64,000 nt of DNA from Oceanihabitans gracilariae (GTDB taxonomy: Bacteria > Bacteroidota > Bacteroidia > Flavobacteriales > Flavobacteriaceae), in the NCBI RefSeq assembly GCF_042684485.1, contig NZ_JBHULM010000011.1:744001-808000 (forward strand), given 5' to 3'. Of the stretch, positions 36,575 to 45,550 are shown one piece after another (position 1 is the stretch's first letter; the number at the start of each line of letters is the position of its first letter). The position numbers and the translations under genes are program-made. The notes under the pieces are model-generated. The model searched no databases. It was not told where the DNA came from and saw nothing but the letters and a program-made list of their open reading frames with translations.

Positions 36575-37576
36575 TTAAGATGCCTGCTGCATGTTTTGCA
36601 CCAATCCTTTATCTACATAAACTTCTAATAGTTTTGCATTAGTAGCACTAAATGCAACCTCTTTTGTGTTTGCAGGTATTAAAATAGTTTCACCCATTTT
36701 TATGGTTTCGGTATGTAAACCAGCTGTTATGCTCGCTTCCCCTTCCACACACATAAAAATTACAAAAGAATCTAAGTTACTGTAATCCTTTAGTTGGTGA
36801 TTGGTTATATCTAAAATGTTTGTTGTAAAATATTCGCAACTTACTAAGCTAGCACTTGCATTTGGTTGTAAATTATATGCTGCTTTTCCGTTAGAATCAA
36901 ACTGCTTGGTAGCTTGTTCTGCTAATTGGGTATGCAATTCTCTTTTTTGCCCAGAAGCATCGGTTCTATCCCAATCGTAAACACGATAGGTAATATCACT
37001 TGTTTGTTGTATTTCTGCAGCTAATACTCCTGCTCCAATAGCGTGAATTTTTCCTGCTGGAATAAAAAAGCTATCGCCTTTCTGTACTTCTTCTCTATTA
37101 AAAACAGCGTCTACATTATTAGCATTAATATGATGCAAAACTTCTGGATTTGTAGTTTTGTCTTTTAAACCTAAAACAATATCTGCATTTTCATCACTAT
37201 CCATAATATACCACATTTCGGTTTTACCAAAACTATTGTGATGCTTTTTTGCCATTGCATTGTCTGGATGTACTTGTACAGATAAATCTGTTTTGGCATC
37301 TAAAAACTTTATTAGTAATGGAAAATTATATCCAAAATTTGCAAAGTTCTCTGCTCCTAAAAGAGCTGCTTCATGGTTTTCAATTAGGCTTTTTAAATTT
37401 GCTCCTTTATACACACCATTACTCACTTCTGAAATGTTTCCGTTTACATCAGAAATTTCCCAACTTTCACCTACATTCTCTTTGTTTGTGTCTTTTCCTA
37501 AAAGGTTTCCTAGTTTGTTTCCTCCCCAGATTTTTTCTTTTAATATTGGATTGAATTTTATTGGATATACTTTCAT
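36575..37576 (-). CDS. manA: Mannose-6-phosphate isomerase, class I
   Basis: The product has 333 residues. It interconverts fructose-6-phosphate and mannose-6-phosphate. Zn ligands are visible: Gln101 and His103 in QVHPDNAMAKKHH, Glu120 in GKTEMWYI, and a later His in PAGKIHAIG. The length suits the shorter Bacteroidota/Bacillus type (YvyI-like). It is the last gene of a three-gene minus operon with two glycosyltransferase-like genes, which suggests supply of GDP-mannose for the neighbouring polysaccharide locus. Confidence 0.92.
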   Translation of the reverse strand: MKVYPIKFNPILKEKIWGGNKLGNLLGKDTNKENVGESWEISDVNGNISEVSNGVYKGANLKSLIENHEAALLGAENFANFGYNFPLLIKFLDAKTDLSVQVHPDNAMAKKHHNSFGKTEMWYIMDSDENADIVLGLKDKTTNPEVLHHINANNVDAVFNREEVQKGDSFFIPAGKIHAIGAGVLAAEIQQTSDITYRVYDWDRTDASGQKRELHTQLAEQATKQFDSNGKAAYNLQPNASASLVSCEYFTTNILDITNHQLKDYSNLDSFVIFMCVEGEASITAGLHTETIKMGETILIPANTKEVAFSATNAKLLEVYVDKGLVQNMQQAS

Positions 37577-37587
37577 AATAGCTGTTT

Positions 37588-38073
37588 TTATAGGTTAGTT
37601 TGGTATTGAAGATTAATAAAAGGGTTATTAACTTTTAGTTGCTTTAAGTAATCTGTTACAGAAAACAAACGCTGCTTTAATGTTTGTTTTCGTTTTAAAT
37701 TTTTATAATTATAATTTAAAATAAGCTCTTGATTTTTACAGATCATCTGCATTAAACCATTTAAACCATGGTATTTTATGTTTAACATGTTTATAGAAAC
37801 ATATCCTAAATGGTTTAACTCAAATGCATTATACATATATCTAGCTCCTGCTTTTACTGCTGCATTATCTGATGTAAATTTTCTAATATTAACTACAGAC
37901 ACATTGCTACAAGACGCTTTTATAGTATTTAACAGATGATTGGTTTCATCTTTACTATCGTTATTTACCAAGCATAACTCCAGATTTAAACTCTGATTTA
38001 TTTGTTCAATAAAAAAAGAAGTATCAATTTCTTTTGCATTATTATGGAAGATGATGATAATACCTGTTTTCAT
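37588..38073 (-). CDS. Short degenerate family 2 glycosyltransferase-like protein
   Basis: The product has 161 residues. The opening GIIIIFHNNAKEID and LVNNDSKDETNHLLN resemble the nucleotide-binding half of GT2 enzymes, and DNAAVKAGARYM matches the conserved NxGxAxAxNxG region. The DxD motif is missing: the equivalent strand reads YVSINMLNIKYHG. The family's usual length is 230 or more, so this is either a regulatory or substrate-binding relic, or a partner of the receiver-GT fusion encoded 30 bp upstream. Confidence 0.75.
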   Translation of the reverse strand: MKTGIIIIFHNNAKEIDTSFFIEQINQSLNLELCLVNNDSKDETNHLLNTIKASCSNVSVVNIRKFTSDNAAVKAGARYMYNAFELNHLGYVSINMLNIKYHGLNGLMQMICKNQELILNYNYKNLKRKQTLKQRLFSVTDYLKQLKVNNPFINLQYQTNL

Positions 38074-38103
38074 AAATTTAGGGAACTCTATTTATTGTAT
38101 TAA

Positions 38104-39288
38104 TTAAACAGTATGTAATGCTGTTTCTTTTTCTAGTTTTACGGTTTGTTTTTTAGCTCTATACACCCAAGCAATCTGCGCTAATTGTCCTACAATTTTT
38201 ACAGAATCTTTCATTGATAGTTTAGAACCATCTGCATGAATCCATCTTTTTAATGGTTGCTCACAAAGCATAGCTTTAGCTTCTTTTAATCCGAAGTGTA
38301 GCGACATTCTTTTAAAGATCTCTACATCAAAAATCCACTGCGTTACAAACTTTTTACCAAAAGCAATATCTATAACGTCTTTACGAAAGATTTTTGCACC
38401 ACATTGTGTGTCTTTAAAATCCATTTTTAAAATCTTTCTGATGATAAAATTAATAGTCAAGCTAATAATTTTTCTAGCAGATTCTTTGGTGATATTTGCT
38501 CCCATTCTAGAGATACGTGAACCACTTACAATTTTAAAATCTGAAGTTTCAATAGTTTTCACTAAATCATCAAAGTCTGCTAAGTCTGTAGATAAATCGG
38601 CATCTAAAAAACCGATATAATCTAAATCTTCTTTTTTAGCCATATGTAACATACCTAAACGTACAGCTTCGGCTTTACCTCCATTTTTTTCACAGTCATA
38701 TACTGTAATAAAATCTTCTCTTCCTTTTTGTAAGTCTTTTAAAACTTCTAGTGTTTTATCTTTACTACCATCGTTTACAAAACATAAATGGTAACCAGAA
38801 TTTTTATCGATATAAGTAATAAACTCTTCACTTAATAAACGTTCTTCTTCGTTATAACAAGGAATAACAACACCTACACAACGCTCTTGAATCATGACAT
38901 TGCTTTTAGCTACTTCATTTTGCATTACAGGAGCACCTATTAATCGTTTTACACGTGCACTAATCTCGTTTAAGCTTAATGGTTTTTTCATATAATCATT
39001 AATACCTAATTCAAAACCTTCTGTTATGGTTTCGTCTTTTGTATCTCCAGATAAAACCATGATTGGAGTTTGCGCATTTTTAGTAATTCTAATATGTTTT
39101 ACAATTTCTAATCCAGATATTCCAGGCATATTAATATCTACAATTACTAAATCTGGTTGAAACGAATTAAAGGTTTCCATTCCTTTATTTCCTTCGGTTT
39201 CTATTTTTACTTCGTATCCTAATTCTACTAATCGCTTTTGTAAAGGCAGTAATACTAATTGTTGATCATCTATTGCTAAAACTTTCAT
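38104..39288 (-). CDS. Receiver domain fused to family 2 glycosyltransferase
   Basis: The product has 394 residues. Residues 1-115 are a CheY-like receiver with acidic Asp7/Asp8, phospho-acceptor Asp51 (LVIVDINMPG) and Lys102 before Pro103. Residues 137-380 are a dolichyl-phosphate-mannose/DPG-synthase-like GT2: VVIPCYNEEER, VNDGSKDKT (171-179), FLDADLSTD (metal Asp229/Asp231) and GSRISRMG, QCGAKIFRKD. Phosphorylation would control sugar transfer directly rather than through DNA. The promoter carries a TACATTTG box and a LytTR-type direct repeat. It heads an operon with the short GT and manA. Confidence 0.92.
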   Translation of the reverse strand: MKVLAIDDQQLVLLPLQKRLVELGYEVKIETEGNKGMETFNSFQPDLVIVDINMPGISGLEIVKHIRITKNAQTPIMVLSGDTKDETITEGFELGINDYMKKPLSLNEISARVKRLIGAPVMQNEVAKSNVMIQERCVGVVIPCYNEEERLLSEEFITYIDKNSGYHLCFVNDGSKDKTLEVLKDLQKGREDFITVYDCEKNGGKAEAVRLGMLHMAKKEDLDYIGFLDADLSTDLADFDDLVKTIETSDFKIVSGSRISRMGANITKESARKIISLTINFIIRKILKMDFKDTQCGAKIFRKDVIDIAFGKKFVTQWIFDVEIFKRMSLHFGLKEAKAMLCEQPLKRWIHADGSKLSMKDSVKIVGQLAQIAWVYRAKKQTVKLEKETALHTV

Positions 39289-39318
39289 AATAAGGGTGTT
39301 TATTTATTTTTGATACTA

Positions 39319-39405
39319 CAAATGTACAGGAGATACGCGCTCTAAAATTGTTATTTAGCTTAACCTACAACTAAGTGTCGACGAATGGTAGGTTGCTGTA
39401 GATAA
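39319..39405 (-). promoter_or_regulatory. LytTR-type operator (site a) with -7 box for receiver-GT operon
   Basis: On the minus strand TACATTTG (39326-39319) matches the Bacteroidota -7 consensus TAnnTTTG exactly. Upstream lies, in + orientation, TGTCGA-CGAATGGTA-N6-TGTAGA-TAA (39376-39405), a direct repeat of TGTMGA with 21-bp period. The distance between the -7 box and the GAC of the first half is 54 bp. No TTG -33 element is present, which suggests activator dependence. The divergent gene at 39469 has a TATCTTTA box at 39435-39442 and may share the site. Confidence 0.7.
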
Positions 39406-39468
39406 TTAAAAAACAAAGCACTATTTAATTTATTTATCTTTACCATATTATTGTAGCTTAGGCTTTAA

Positions 39469-42400
39469 ATGAAGGAAACCTCAAATAAATACTTAATCGC
39501 TGCCATTCTCTTAGGTTTGGCTTTTCATGGTAGCTCCATATTTTTTACATTGGAGACTACTTATGATGCCTTAATACACCTATTTTTTGCAGATCATTAT
39601 GCCAATAGTTGGTTTGAACCATGGAACTATGAGTGGTATACAGGATTTACTGTGCAGAGCTATCCGCCTTTAGTACATCAATCTATTGGTCTACTCTCGA
39701 TGATTGGTGGTTTAAAGTTTGGAATGTTTAGTGTAGCTTTAATTGCCATTGTATTATTTGTTACTGGTACCTATCGTTTTTCTTTAATGATGACAGCCAA
39801 TAAAACCGTTGCTGGTTATGCTTGTGTTTTGGCCGTTTTTAGTTCGTCTTTTGTAGAAACCCTTCATATTTTCGGGCAATTACCTAGTATTGTTGGCGTT
39901 TCGGTGTTAATGCATGCCTTACCTGAAATTTATTTATGGCTAAAAACAGGTAAGAAATGGTATTTAGCAACTTCGTTATCTTTAATAGCTGTAACGGTTA
40001 CCTCGCATCACGTAACACCTATTTTCGGGATGGTGTTTTTTATCTTTCCTTTAATAGGAATGGTAATTATGGATGTTTCTAGAGAGCAAGTAAACTCGAT
40101 GAAAGAAGTAACCTTCAAGATATTTTTGAATACTTTTTTCAAGCTTTTTAAGCGTATTGTAAGTTTCGGTATGCTATCGTTAGTATTAATTATAGGTTGT
40201 ATTTTTCCGTATTGGTTAAATTCTAAAGCCAACCCAATTACACAAGTACCTATTCCGCATGGTTCTCGTGATAACTTTCTTGAAATTACCTCTTCTGGTT
40301 TGGTGTTCTTTTTAATTCCTTGGGGAATTCTACTGGTTCTCTTACCTTATATATTTTACAGATATTATAGTAAACGCTACTTATTTTTTGGTTTATCGGT
40401 TACTATTTGTACCATTTTAGGTACTGGAGGAACAACTCCTGTTCCTTTAAAAATGTTAGGTGAAACAGCCTTTAATATTTTAACATTAGACCGATTTACG
40501 CTTTGGGCTTCTATTTTATCCATTCCATTAATGGGAGAATTTGCCTATCGTTTTATAGAAGGCGATTTAAAAGAATTAATACAATCTAAATTTGGTGCTG
40601 TTTACCATCGTATTATTGGCGGAATTTTAGCAGGACTAATGGTATTTATGGTTGTTTTTACCATGAGTCTTAACTACTTTAGACCTTCGCAACCACAAAA
40701 GATAAAAATGTTGCCTATTGTGAATTTCTTAAATCAAGATGATCATGATAAATGGCGCTTTTTAACTTTAGGTTTTGGTGACCAAATGGCTTGGCTAAGC
40801 GCACAAACAAATGCCATGACTGTAGATGGAAACTACCATTCTGCAAGACGTTTACCAGAGTTAACCACAAGACCCATAGAACGCTTAGAAAATTCTAAAT
40901 TTAAAGGCGTTGCAGGAATTGGTTCTTTACAGCAATTTTTAACGACTCCAGAAAAATATAACTTGAAGTATATTTTTTCTAATGATAAGTTTTACGACCC
41001 AATACTCTATTTCTGTGGATGGCAACGTTTGCGCCAATTAGAAAATGGCATCATGGTTTGGGAACGACTAAACATTCCACCAGTATCCTCTATTTTACCC
41101 AAAGAAGATGTTGCCAAATGGTTAAAAATACATTGGGGAATTATGCCTTTTTTAACCGTATTAATCGCGTTTATTTTAAACATACAAATGCTTTGGGTAA
41201 ACATGTTAAAGACACGTATAAAACCTATACCTGATTTTTTAAAGTTCCCTACAACCTATTCTAAATTTAATAGAAACGTATTACGTATTACACATATGTG
41301 GTCGCTAATCTTGGCAATTATTGTGTTTTATGGCATCTATCTATTCTATTTAAAAAACGATTCGCAGCGTAGTCCTGAAAATGCTATTATTGCCTATTAT
41401 GATGCTTTAGATTTTAAAGAATTTGAAAAAGCGCATAGTTTAATTGATCCTAATAACAGCATTCCTATTGCGCAATACATGTTAGAAATTTCTGTAACAG
41501 ATGGCTTGCTAAGTAGCTATGCCAAAATGGATGCTATAGAAACAGAAATTACTACATATAATGACAGTACAGTAGCAGCAAAAGTGACTACTCAATGGAT
41601 TACGCCTTTAGAGAAAATTGAAAAAGTAGATTACAAAACCTTATCTAAACGTAAAGGAAAATGGTATTTACAACCAGGCGATTTAAATAACGATTTACCT
41701 CCAGACCAACTGTATTCTGATAATGTAACCAAATATTTTAATCAAGGTAGAAGACGCATTACTACAGAACAAACCCATCATGAAGATATTTTAAAACAAC
41801 CTGTTTTAGAAGTTGTTTCGGCAAAACTTGTTCAGTATGATGGCAGCTATGCTATAATTGGTGAAGTACAAAATATCGACAATGTGCCTGCCGATGTTAT
41901 TTTAAAAGGCACTTTATACAACGATGACAATAAAGAACTCGCTACTTACAATGCTAAATATCATGTAAAGCATAAATTAATGCCAAAAGAGTCTAGTAGT
42001 TTCCGTATTAATTTTGAAGGCATTGCTTGGTCTAGAACCCAAGATTCTATTCCTGACACCTTTAATCCAGACGAATTTACTCCTGTGGAATTTGAAGAGC
42101 AACCTACCAAATTTAACTTGCAAGTTGCAGGAAATGTTGCTGGTACAGACTTATATAAAAATGTAGTTTTAAGTGATATTCATATTAAAGAAGAAACCTT
42201 AAACGGAAATCTTTTTAATAGTGGTATTCAAGAAATAACCATACCACAGCTACTTATCACGTATTACGATGCTGATAAAAATATGGTTTGGGTAGATCAT
42301 TTATTTGTAAAAGCAGGTGTAAGACAACAACGTAAACAAGATTTTGCATATGAAATTTTAAAAAATGGCAACGTAAAAATTATTAATACAAGCATGGAGA

Positions 42401-42558
42401 ATATTTTTGTAAACGGTTTGCCAAACCAAGATATTTCAGATAAAATAGTACCAAACAGAATTATAAACCATACCAATGATCTATTACAGCCAATTGATCA
42501 TCCGGATTTTAGTTATATTAAAATAGAAATTAACACGTATATAGGAAGCCCTAATTAA
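39469..42558 (+). CDS. Large polytopic membrane protein, GT-C/PTPS-related
   Basis: The product has 1029 residues. About 10-12 membrane helices fill residues 1-420 and two more follow near 555 and 615. TTYDALIHLFFADHYANSWFE at 29-49 resembles the DxxxH-containing first loop of 6-pyruvoyl-tetrahydropterin-synthase-related membrane proteins, which have a GT-C fold. Residues about 640-745 form an NTF2-like domain, and the end (about 770-1029) is beta-rich and probably extracytoplasmic. It probably transfers or polymerises lipid-linked sugars. The stop overlaps the next start (TAATG). Confidence 0.8.
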   Translation: MKETSNKYLIAAILLGLAFHGSSIFFTLETTYDALIHLFFADHYANSWFEPWNYEWYTGFTVQSYPPLVHQSIGLLSMIGGLKFGMFSVALIAIVLFVTGTYRFSLMMTANKTVAGYACVLAVFSSSFVETLHIFGQLPSIVGVSVLMHALPEIYLWLKTGKKWYLATSLSLIAVTVTSHHVTPIFGMVFFIFPLIGMVIMDVSREQVNSMKEVTFKIFLNTFFKLFKRIVSFGMLSLVLIIGCIFPYWLNSKANPITQVPIPHGSRDNFLEITSSGLVFFLIPWGILLVLLPYIFYRYYSKRYLFFGLSVTICTILGTGGTTPVPLKMLGETAFNILTLDRFTLWASILSIPLMGEFAYRFIEGDLKELIQSKFGAVYHRIIGGILAGLMVFMVVFTMSLNYFRPSQPQKIKMLPIVNFLNQDDHDKWRFLTLGFGDQMAWLSAQTNAMTVDGNYHSARRLPELTTRPIERLENSKFKGVAGIGSLQQFLTTPEKYNLKYIFSNDKFYDPILYFCGWQRLRQLENGIMVWERLNIPPVSSILPKEDVAKWLKIHWGIMPFLTVLIAFILNIQMLWVNMLKTRIKPIPDFLKFPTTYSKFNRNVLRITHMWSLILAIIVFYGIYLFYLKNDSQRSPENAIIAYYDALDFKEFEKAHSLIDPNNSIPIAQYMLEISVTDGLLSSYAKMDAIETEITTYNDSTVAAKVTTQWITPLEKIEKVDYKTLSKRKGKWYLQPGDLNNDLPPDQLYSDNVTKYFNQGRRRITTEQTHHEDILKQPVLEVVSAKLVQYDGSYAIIGEVQNIDNVPADVILKGTLYNDDNKELATYNAKYHVKHKLMPKESSSFRINFEGIAWSRTQDSIPDTFNPDEFTPVEFEEQPTKFNLQVAGNVAGTDLYKNVVLSDIHIKEETLNGNLFNSGIQEITIPQLLITYYDADKNMVWVDHLFVKAGVRQQRKQDFAYEILKNGNVKIINTSMENIFVNGLPNQDISDKIVPNRIINHTNDLLQPIDHPDFSYIKIEINTYIGSPN

Positions 42559-43775
42559 TGCAATTAAAACGTACATATTCATTTCTTTTAGGATGGTTTT
42601 TACTAGCCACATTTACTGTTGCACAAAACCAACAAACCAAAGACTCTATCCAACTAATAACCACAGACACTACTTTTGAAGTTGGTAGCAATCTTGTTTT
42701 AAAATTTAGCACTTCAGAAACAGAAAGCCCTTTATTATATTGTTCTAACAGTTATGGTTCTACGGTTATTTCTGCAACTTTAAAAAACAAAACCTTAGCA
42801 TACGCTATACCTGAAAACATCACAAAAAAAATTGGAATTGTTCGTTGGGAATTACTTTCAAAAAACACGTCTTTATCAGGAACAGTAAACATGCTTGCAA
42901 AGGCAGAAGTGGCTAATATGGAAACCTATATTGGTCCACCAAGTATTGAAGCTGGTGAAGAAGATTATACCATGTTAGTGGTTATTCCTACCGATTCTTT
43001 AGATAATCCTGTACCAAAAAACACCTTGGTAAATGCAAAGTTTCAGTTTTTAACTTCCGAAGAACAAGAAGCTATTTACACCAATAATTTAATTGCTTTT
43101 AAAAATATACACTCTAAAAAAGAAAGCGGACGCATGTTGGTGTCTTCAGAAAGCATAGGCGTAAATTCAAAAGAATTTATCATCAATGTCATGCCTGCAA
43201 TTCCAACAGATTTTAGCATTTCTGCTACAAGACCACATGATTATGCAGATGGTAATCAAATTACAACCTTTACCACATCTATTATAAAAGACAAACAAAA
43301 CAACGTAGTTAGCGATGGTACTTTTGTTACGTTTTTTATAAAAAACAAAAAGGGAAATATTTTAAAAACTACAGGAACCACTATTGATGGTGTTGCTACA
43401 TCAAAAATGATACATCCTGATTATGCCGATCTTTGGCGTATACAAGCTTTTGTTGATGGAATGTCTGAAAGCAATAGTATTTCTCTTGATTACAAACAAG
43501 TTATTACCCATTTTGATGTTGATTTCTCACAAAATAACAGACAAATAACGGTTGGTCCTTTACAAAGTTTTATGCAGCAAATGATTCCTGATGGATTGCA
43601 TGTAAAGTTAAATATCTATAGAGATAATACACATATTGAAACACTCACAAAAACGACTTTTAATGGCTATGTTACGTTTCTATTAAAACCTGCTATATAC
43701 AGTAATGGCAACTATAATTTTAGCATTGAAACAGCAGGATTATTAAAAGAATTTAAATCAAAAAAACTATGGTAG
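42558..43775 (+). CDS. Exported Ig-like domain protein
   Basis: The product has 405 residues. A signal peptide ends at TVAQ (about 22). The mature part appears to be three or four Ig-like beta-sandwich domains (FEVGSNLVLKFSTSE, SIEAGEEDYTMLVVIPTDSLDNP, NQITTFTTSIIKDKQNNVVSDG). The last matches Big_1-like invasin domains. It sits between the membrane GT and the GH5-like enzyme with overlapping ends, so it probably acts in the same periplasmic assembly, for instance as a scaffold for glycan binding. Confidence 0.78.
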   Translation: MQLKRTYSFLLGWFLLATFTVAQNQQTKDSIQLITTDTTFEVGSNLVLKFSTSETESPLLYCSNSYGSTVISATLKNKTLAYAIPENITKKIGIVRWELLSKNTSLSGTVNMLAKAEVANMETYIGPPSIEAGEEDYTMLVVIPTDSLDNPVPKNTLVNAKFQFLTSEEQEAIYTNNLIAFKNIHSKKESGRMLVSSESIGVNSKEFIINVMPAIPTDFSISATRPHDYADGNQITTFTTSIIKDKQNNVVSDGTFVTFFIKNKKGNILKTTGTTIDGVATSKMIHPDYADLWRIQAFVDGMSESNSISLDYKQVITHFDVDFSQNNRQITVGPLQSFMQQMIPDGLHVKLNIYRDNTHIETLTKTTFNGYVTFLLKPAIYSNGNYNFSIETAGLLKEFKSKKLW

Positions 43776-45283
43776 GTCTTAATAAAAACATCATGCGTAC
43801 CATATTAATACTTTCATATATTATGCTTGTAGCCTTAATAATTTCTGGTGTTAGCGCATTATTTAGTTATCTAAATACAGGAGCAGACCGAAGCACTATG
43901 CTGCATACCGAAATTCAAAAAGTAGAACAGTATCTGCCTAAATTAGAATGGGAACCTTTACAAAATGAAGGCAGACCAATGGACAAGCAAACTTTAAATG
44001 CCTTACAAAACAATTATTTAGACGCTTGGTATGTAAAACAAATAGCTTACAAAACCAATAAAACTGCTGGTATAAAAGATTATTATACAGATAGTGCTAG
44101 AGAAAATTTATATGCTTTTATAGAACTTAATAAAGCAGAAGATATTACTATAGAAGCCACAACATTAAACCACAAACCAACCTTAGAGTTTTTTAGTGAA
44201 GATGGACAACTAGCTGTACTTACAGATAGACATGTTGTAGAGTATAAACGTGTTTTTAAAGCTGAAAAACAAATACTAGAAACTACAGAAACATCTACCT
44301 ACAAAATAGTATTTTTATTAGAAGATGGGTTTTGGCGTATTAGGCATTTGGTAAAAGAAAGCAGCACTCCTTTTGAAGCACAAACAACAAAAATTAAAAC
44401 CGATAGTTTAACTATTAAAGGAATTAATTATTACCCTAAAGCGACACCATGGAATATGTTTGGTGATGCTTTTTCTAAAGACACTATTGCAAACGACTTT
44501 AAAATAATAAAAGATGCTGGCTTAAATTCGGTGAGAATTTTTGTGCAATATGATGATTTTGGGAAAGCAGATGTAGATTCTAAAAAGCTAGAAAAATTAA
44601 AACAAACTTTAGATGCTGCCGAAGAAAACAAGCTAAAAGTAGTAGTAACCTTATTTGATTTTTATGGCGATTATTCGGTTATGAATTGGACATTAAACCA
44701 ACGTCACGCAGAAACTATTATCAAAGCAGTAAAAGACCACAACGCATTGCTTGCTTGGGATATTAAAAACGAGCCAAACCTTGATTTTGAATCTAGAGGA
44801 AAAGATAGAGTTATTGCTTGGTTAGATAAAATGATAGATTTAGTGAAATCTATAGACACAGAACATCCTGTTACCATTGGTTGGTCTAATACACAAAGTG
44901 CTCCTATTTTAAAGGATAAAGTAGATATGGTATCGTTTCACTATTATGAAGGTTTAGAAAACCTAGAGCTAGCCATCAACACATTAAAAACCAAAATACC
45001 TAATAAACCAATAGTATTGCAAGAATTTGGAATATCCTCTTATAGTGGTTTCTGGAAACCTTTTGGCAGTTCTGTAGAAGATCAAGCCAATTACCACAAA
45101 AAAATCCAAGAAATTATTGCTGCTAATAAGTTGCAATTTATGTCTTGGACTTTATATGATTTTGTAGATGTGCCAAAAGCGGTTGTAGGTAGCAGACCTT
45201 GGCGTAGAAATACCCAAAAACATTTTGGGTTTATAGATAAAAATGGGACAAAAAAGGCTTCGTTTAAATACATTACTAATTAG
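43769..45283 (+). CDS. GH5-like glycoside hydrolase with NTF2-like N-terminal domain
   Basis: The product has 504 residues. One N-terminal membrane helix (about 10-32) is a signal anchor. Residues about 70-200 are NTF2-like. The TIM barrel carries acid/base Glu335 in WDIKNEPNLDF and nucleophile Glu419 in VLQEFGISSY, the arrangement of clan GH-A (GH5 cellulase/mannanase-like). With ManA and glycosyltransferases nearby it may trim or release the exported glycan. ATG at 43769 overlaps the upstream stop by 7 bp; ATG at 43793 is possible. Confidence 0.87.
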   Translation: MVGLNKNIMRTILILSYIMLVALIISGVSALFSYLNTGADRSTMLHTEIQKVEQYLPKLEWEPLQNEGRPMDKQTLNALQNNYLDAWYVKQIAYKTNKTAGIKDYYTDSARENLYAFIELNKAEDITIEATTLNHKPTLEFFSEDGQLAVLTDRHVVEYKRVFKAEKQILETTETSTYKIVFLLEDGFWRIRHLVKESSTPFEAQTTKIKTDSLTIKGINYYPKATPWNMFGDAFSKDTIANDFKIIKDAGLNSVRIFVQYDDFGKADVDSKKLEKLKQTLDAAEENKLKVVVTLFDFYGDYSVMNWTLNQRHAETIIKAVKDHNALLAWDIKNEPNLDFESRGKDRVIAWLDKMIDLVKSIDTEHPVTIGWSNTQSAPILKDKVDMVSFHYYEGLENLELAINTLKTKIPNKPIVLQEFGISSYSGFWKPFGSSVEDQANYHKKIQEIIAANKLQFMSWTLYDFVDVPKAVVGSRPWRRNTQKHFGFIDKNGTKKASFKYITN

Positions 45284-45550
45284 TAATTATGCCATTAAAA
45301 GCGAAGAATCTTAATTTAAGTAGGTTATGTTAAGATGCTTCAGTCATACTTTCTTGTTAATGACAGGATATTAATAATCCCTTTAGTCTTTTTATTGACA
45401 GTGTTTTCATTCTATTTGTGATTCTGAGCAAAGTGAAGAATCTCAAATCAAGTAGGTTAACGCTTAAGATTCTTCTGGTTTACTTCTTTATAAAAACTAA
45501 CGGTTTATTCATTGTATTTGGGACAAAAAAGGCTTCGTTTTTATTTCGTT
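45244..45550. repeat. Duplicated gene-end segment and degenerate palindromic repeats
   Basis: A 22-bp direct repeat beginning TGGGACAAAAAAGGC occurs at 45244-45265 (inside the last codons of the GH5-like gene) and 45519-45540. Between them are two degenerate copies of the palindromic repeat, with GAAGAATCT at 45303 and 45435 (132 bp apart), each followed by a variant of AAGTAGGTTA and then an AAGAT(T/G)CTTC arm. The segment thus holds an old, decayed pair of the repeat that forms the array at 46941. No gene or clear terminator was found here. Confidence 0.7.

Noticed and set aside
36565..36600. Terminator between the convergent ligase and manA genes
   Set aside because: Only a weak GTGCA/TGCAC inverted repeat inside coding sequence and no T-run.
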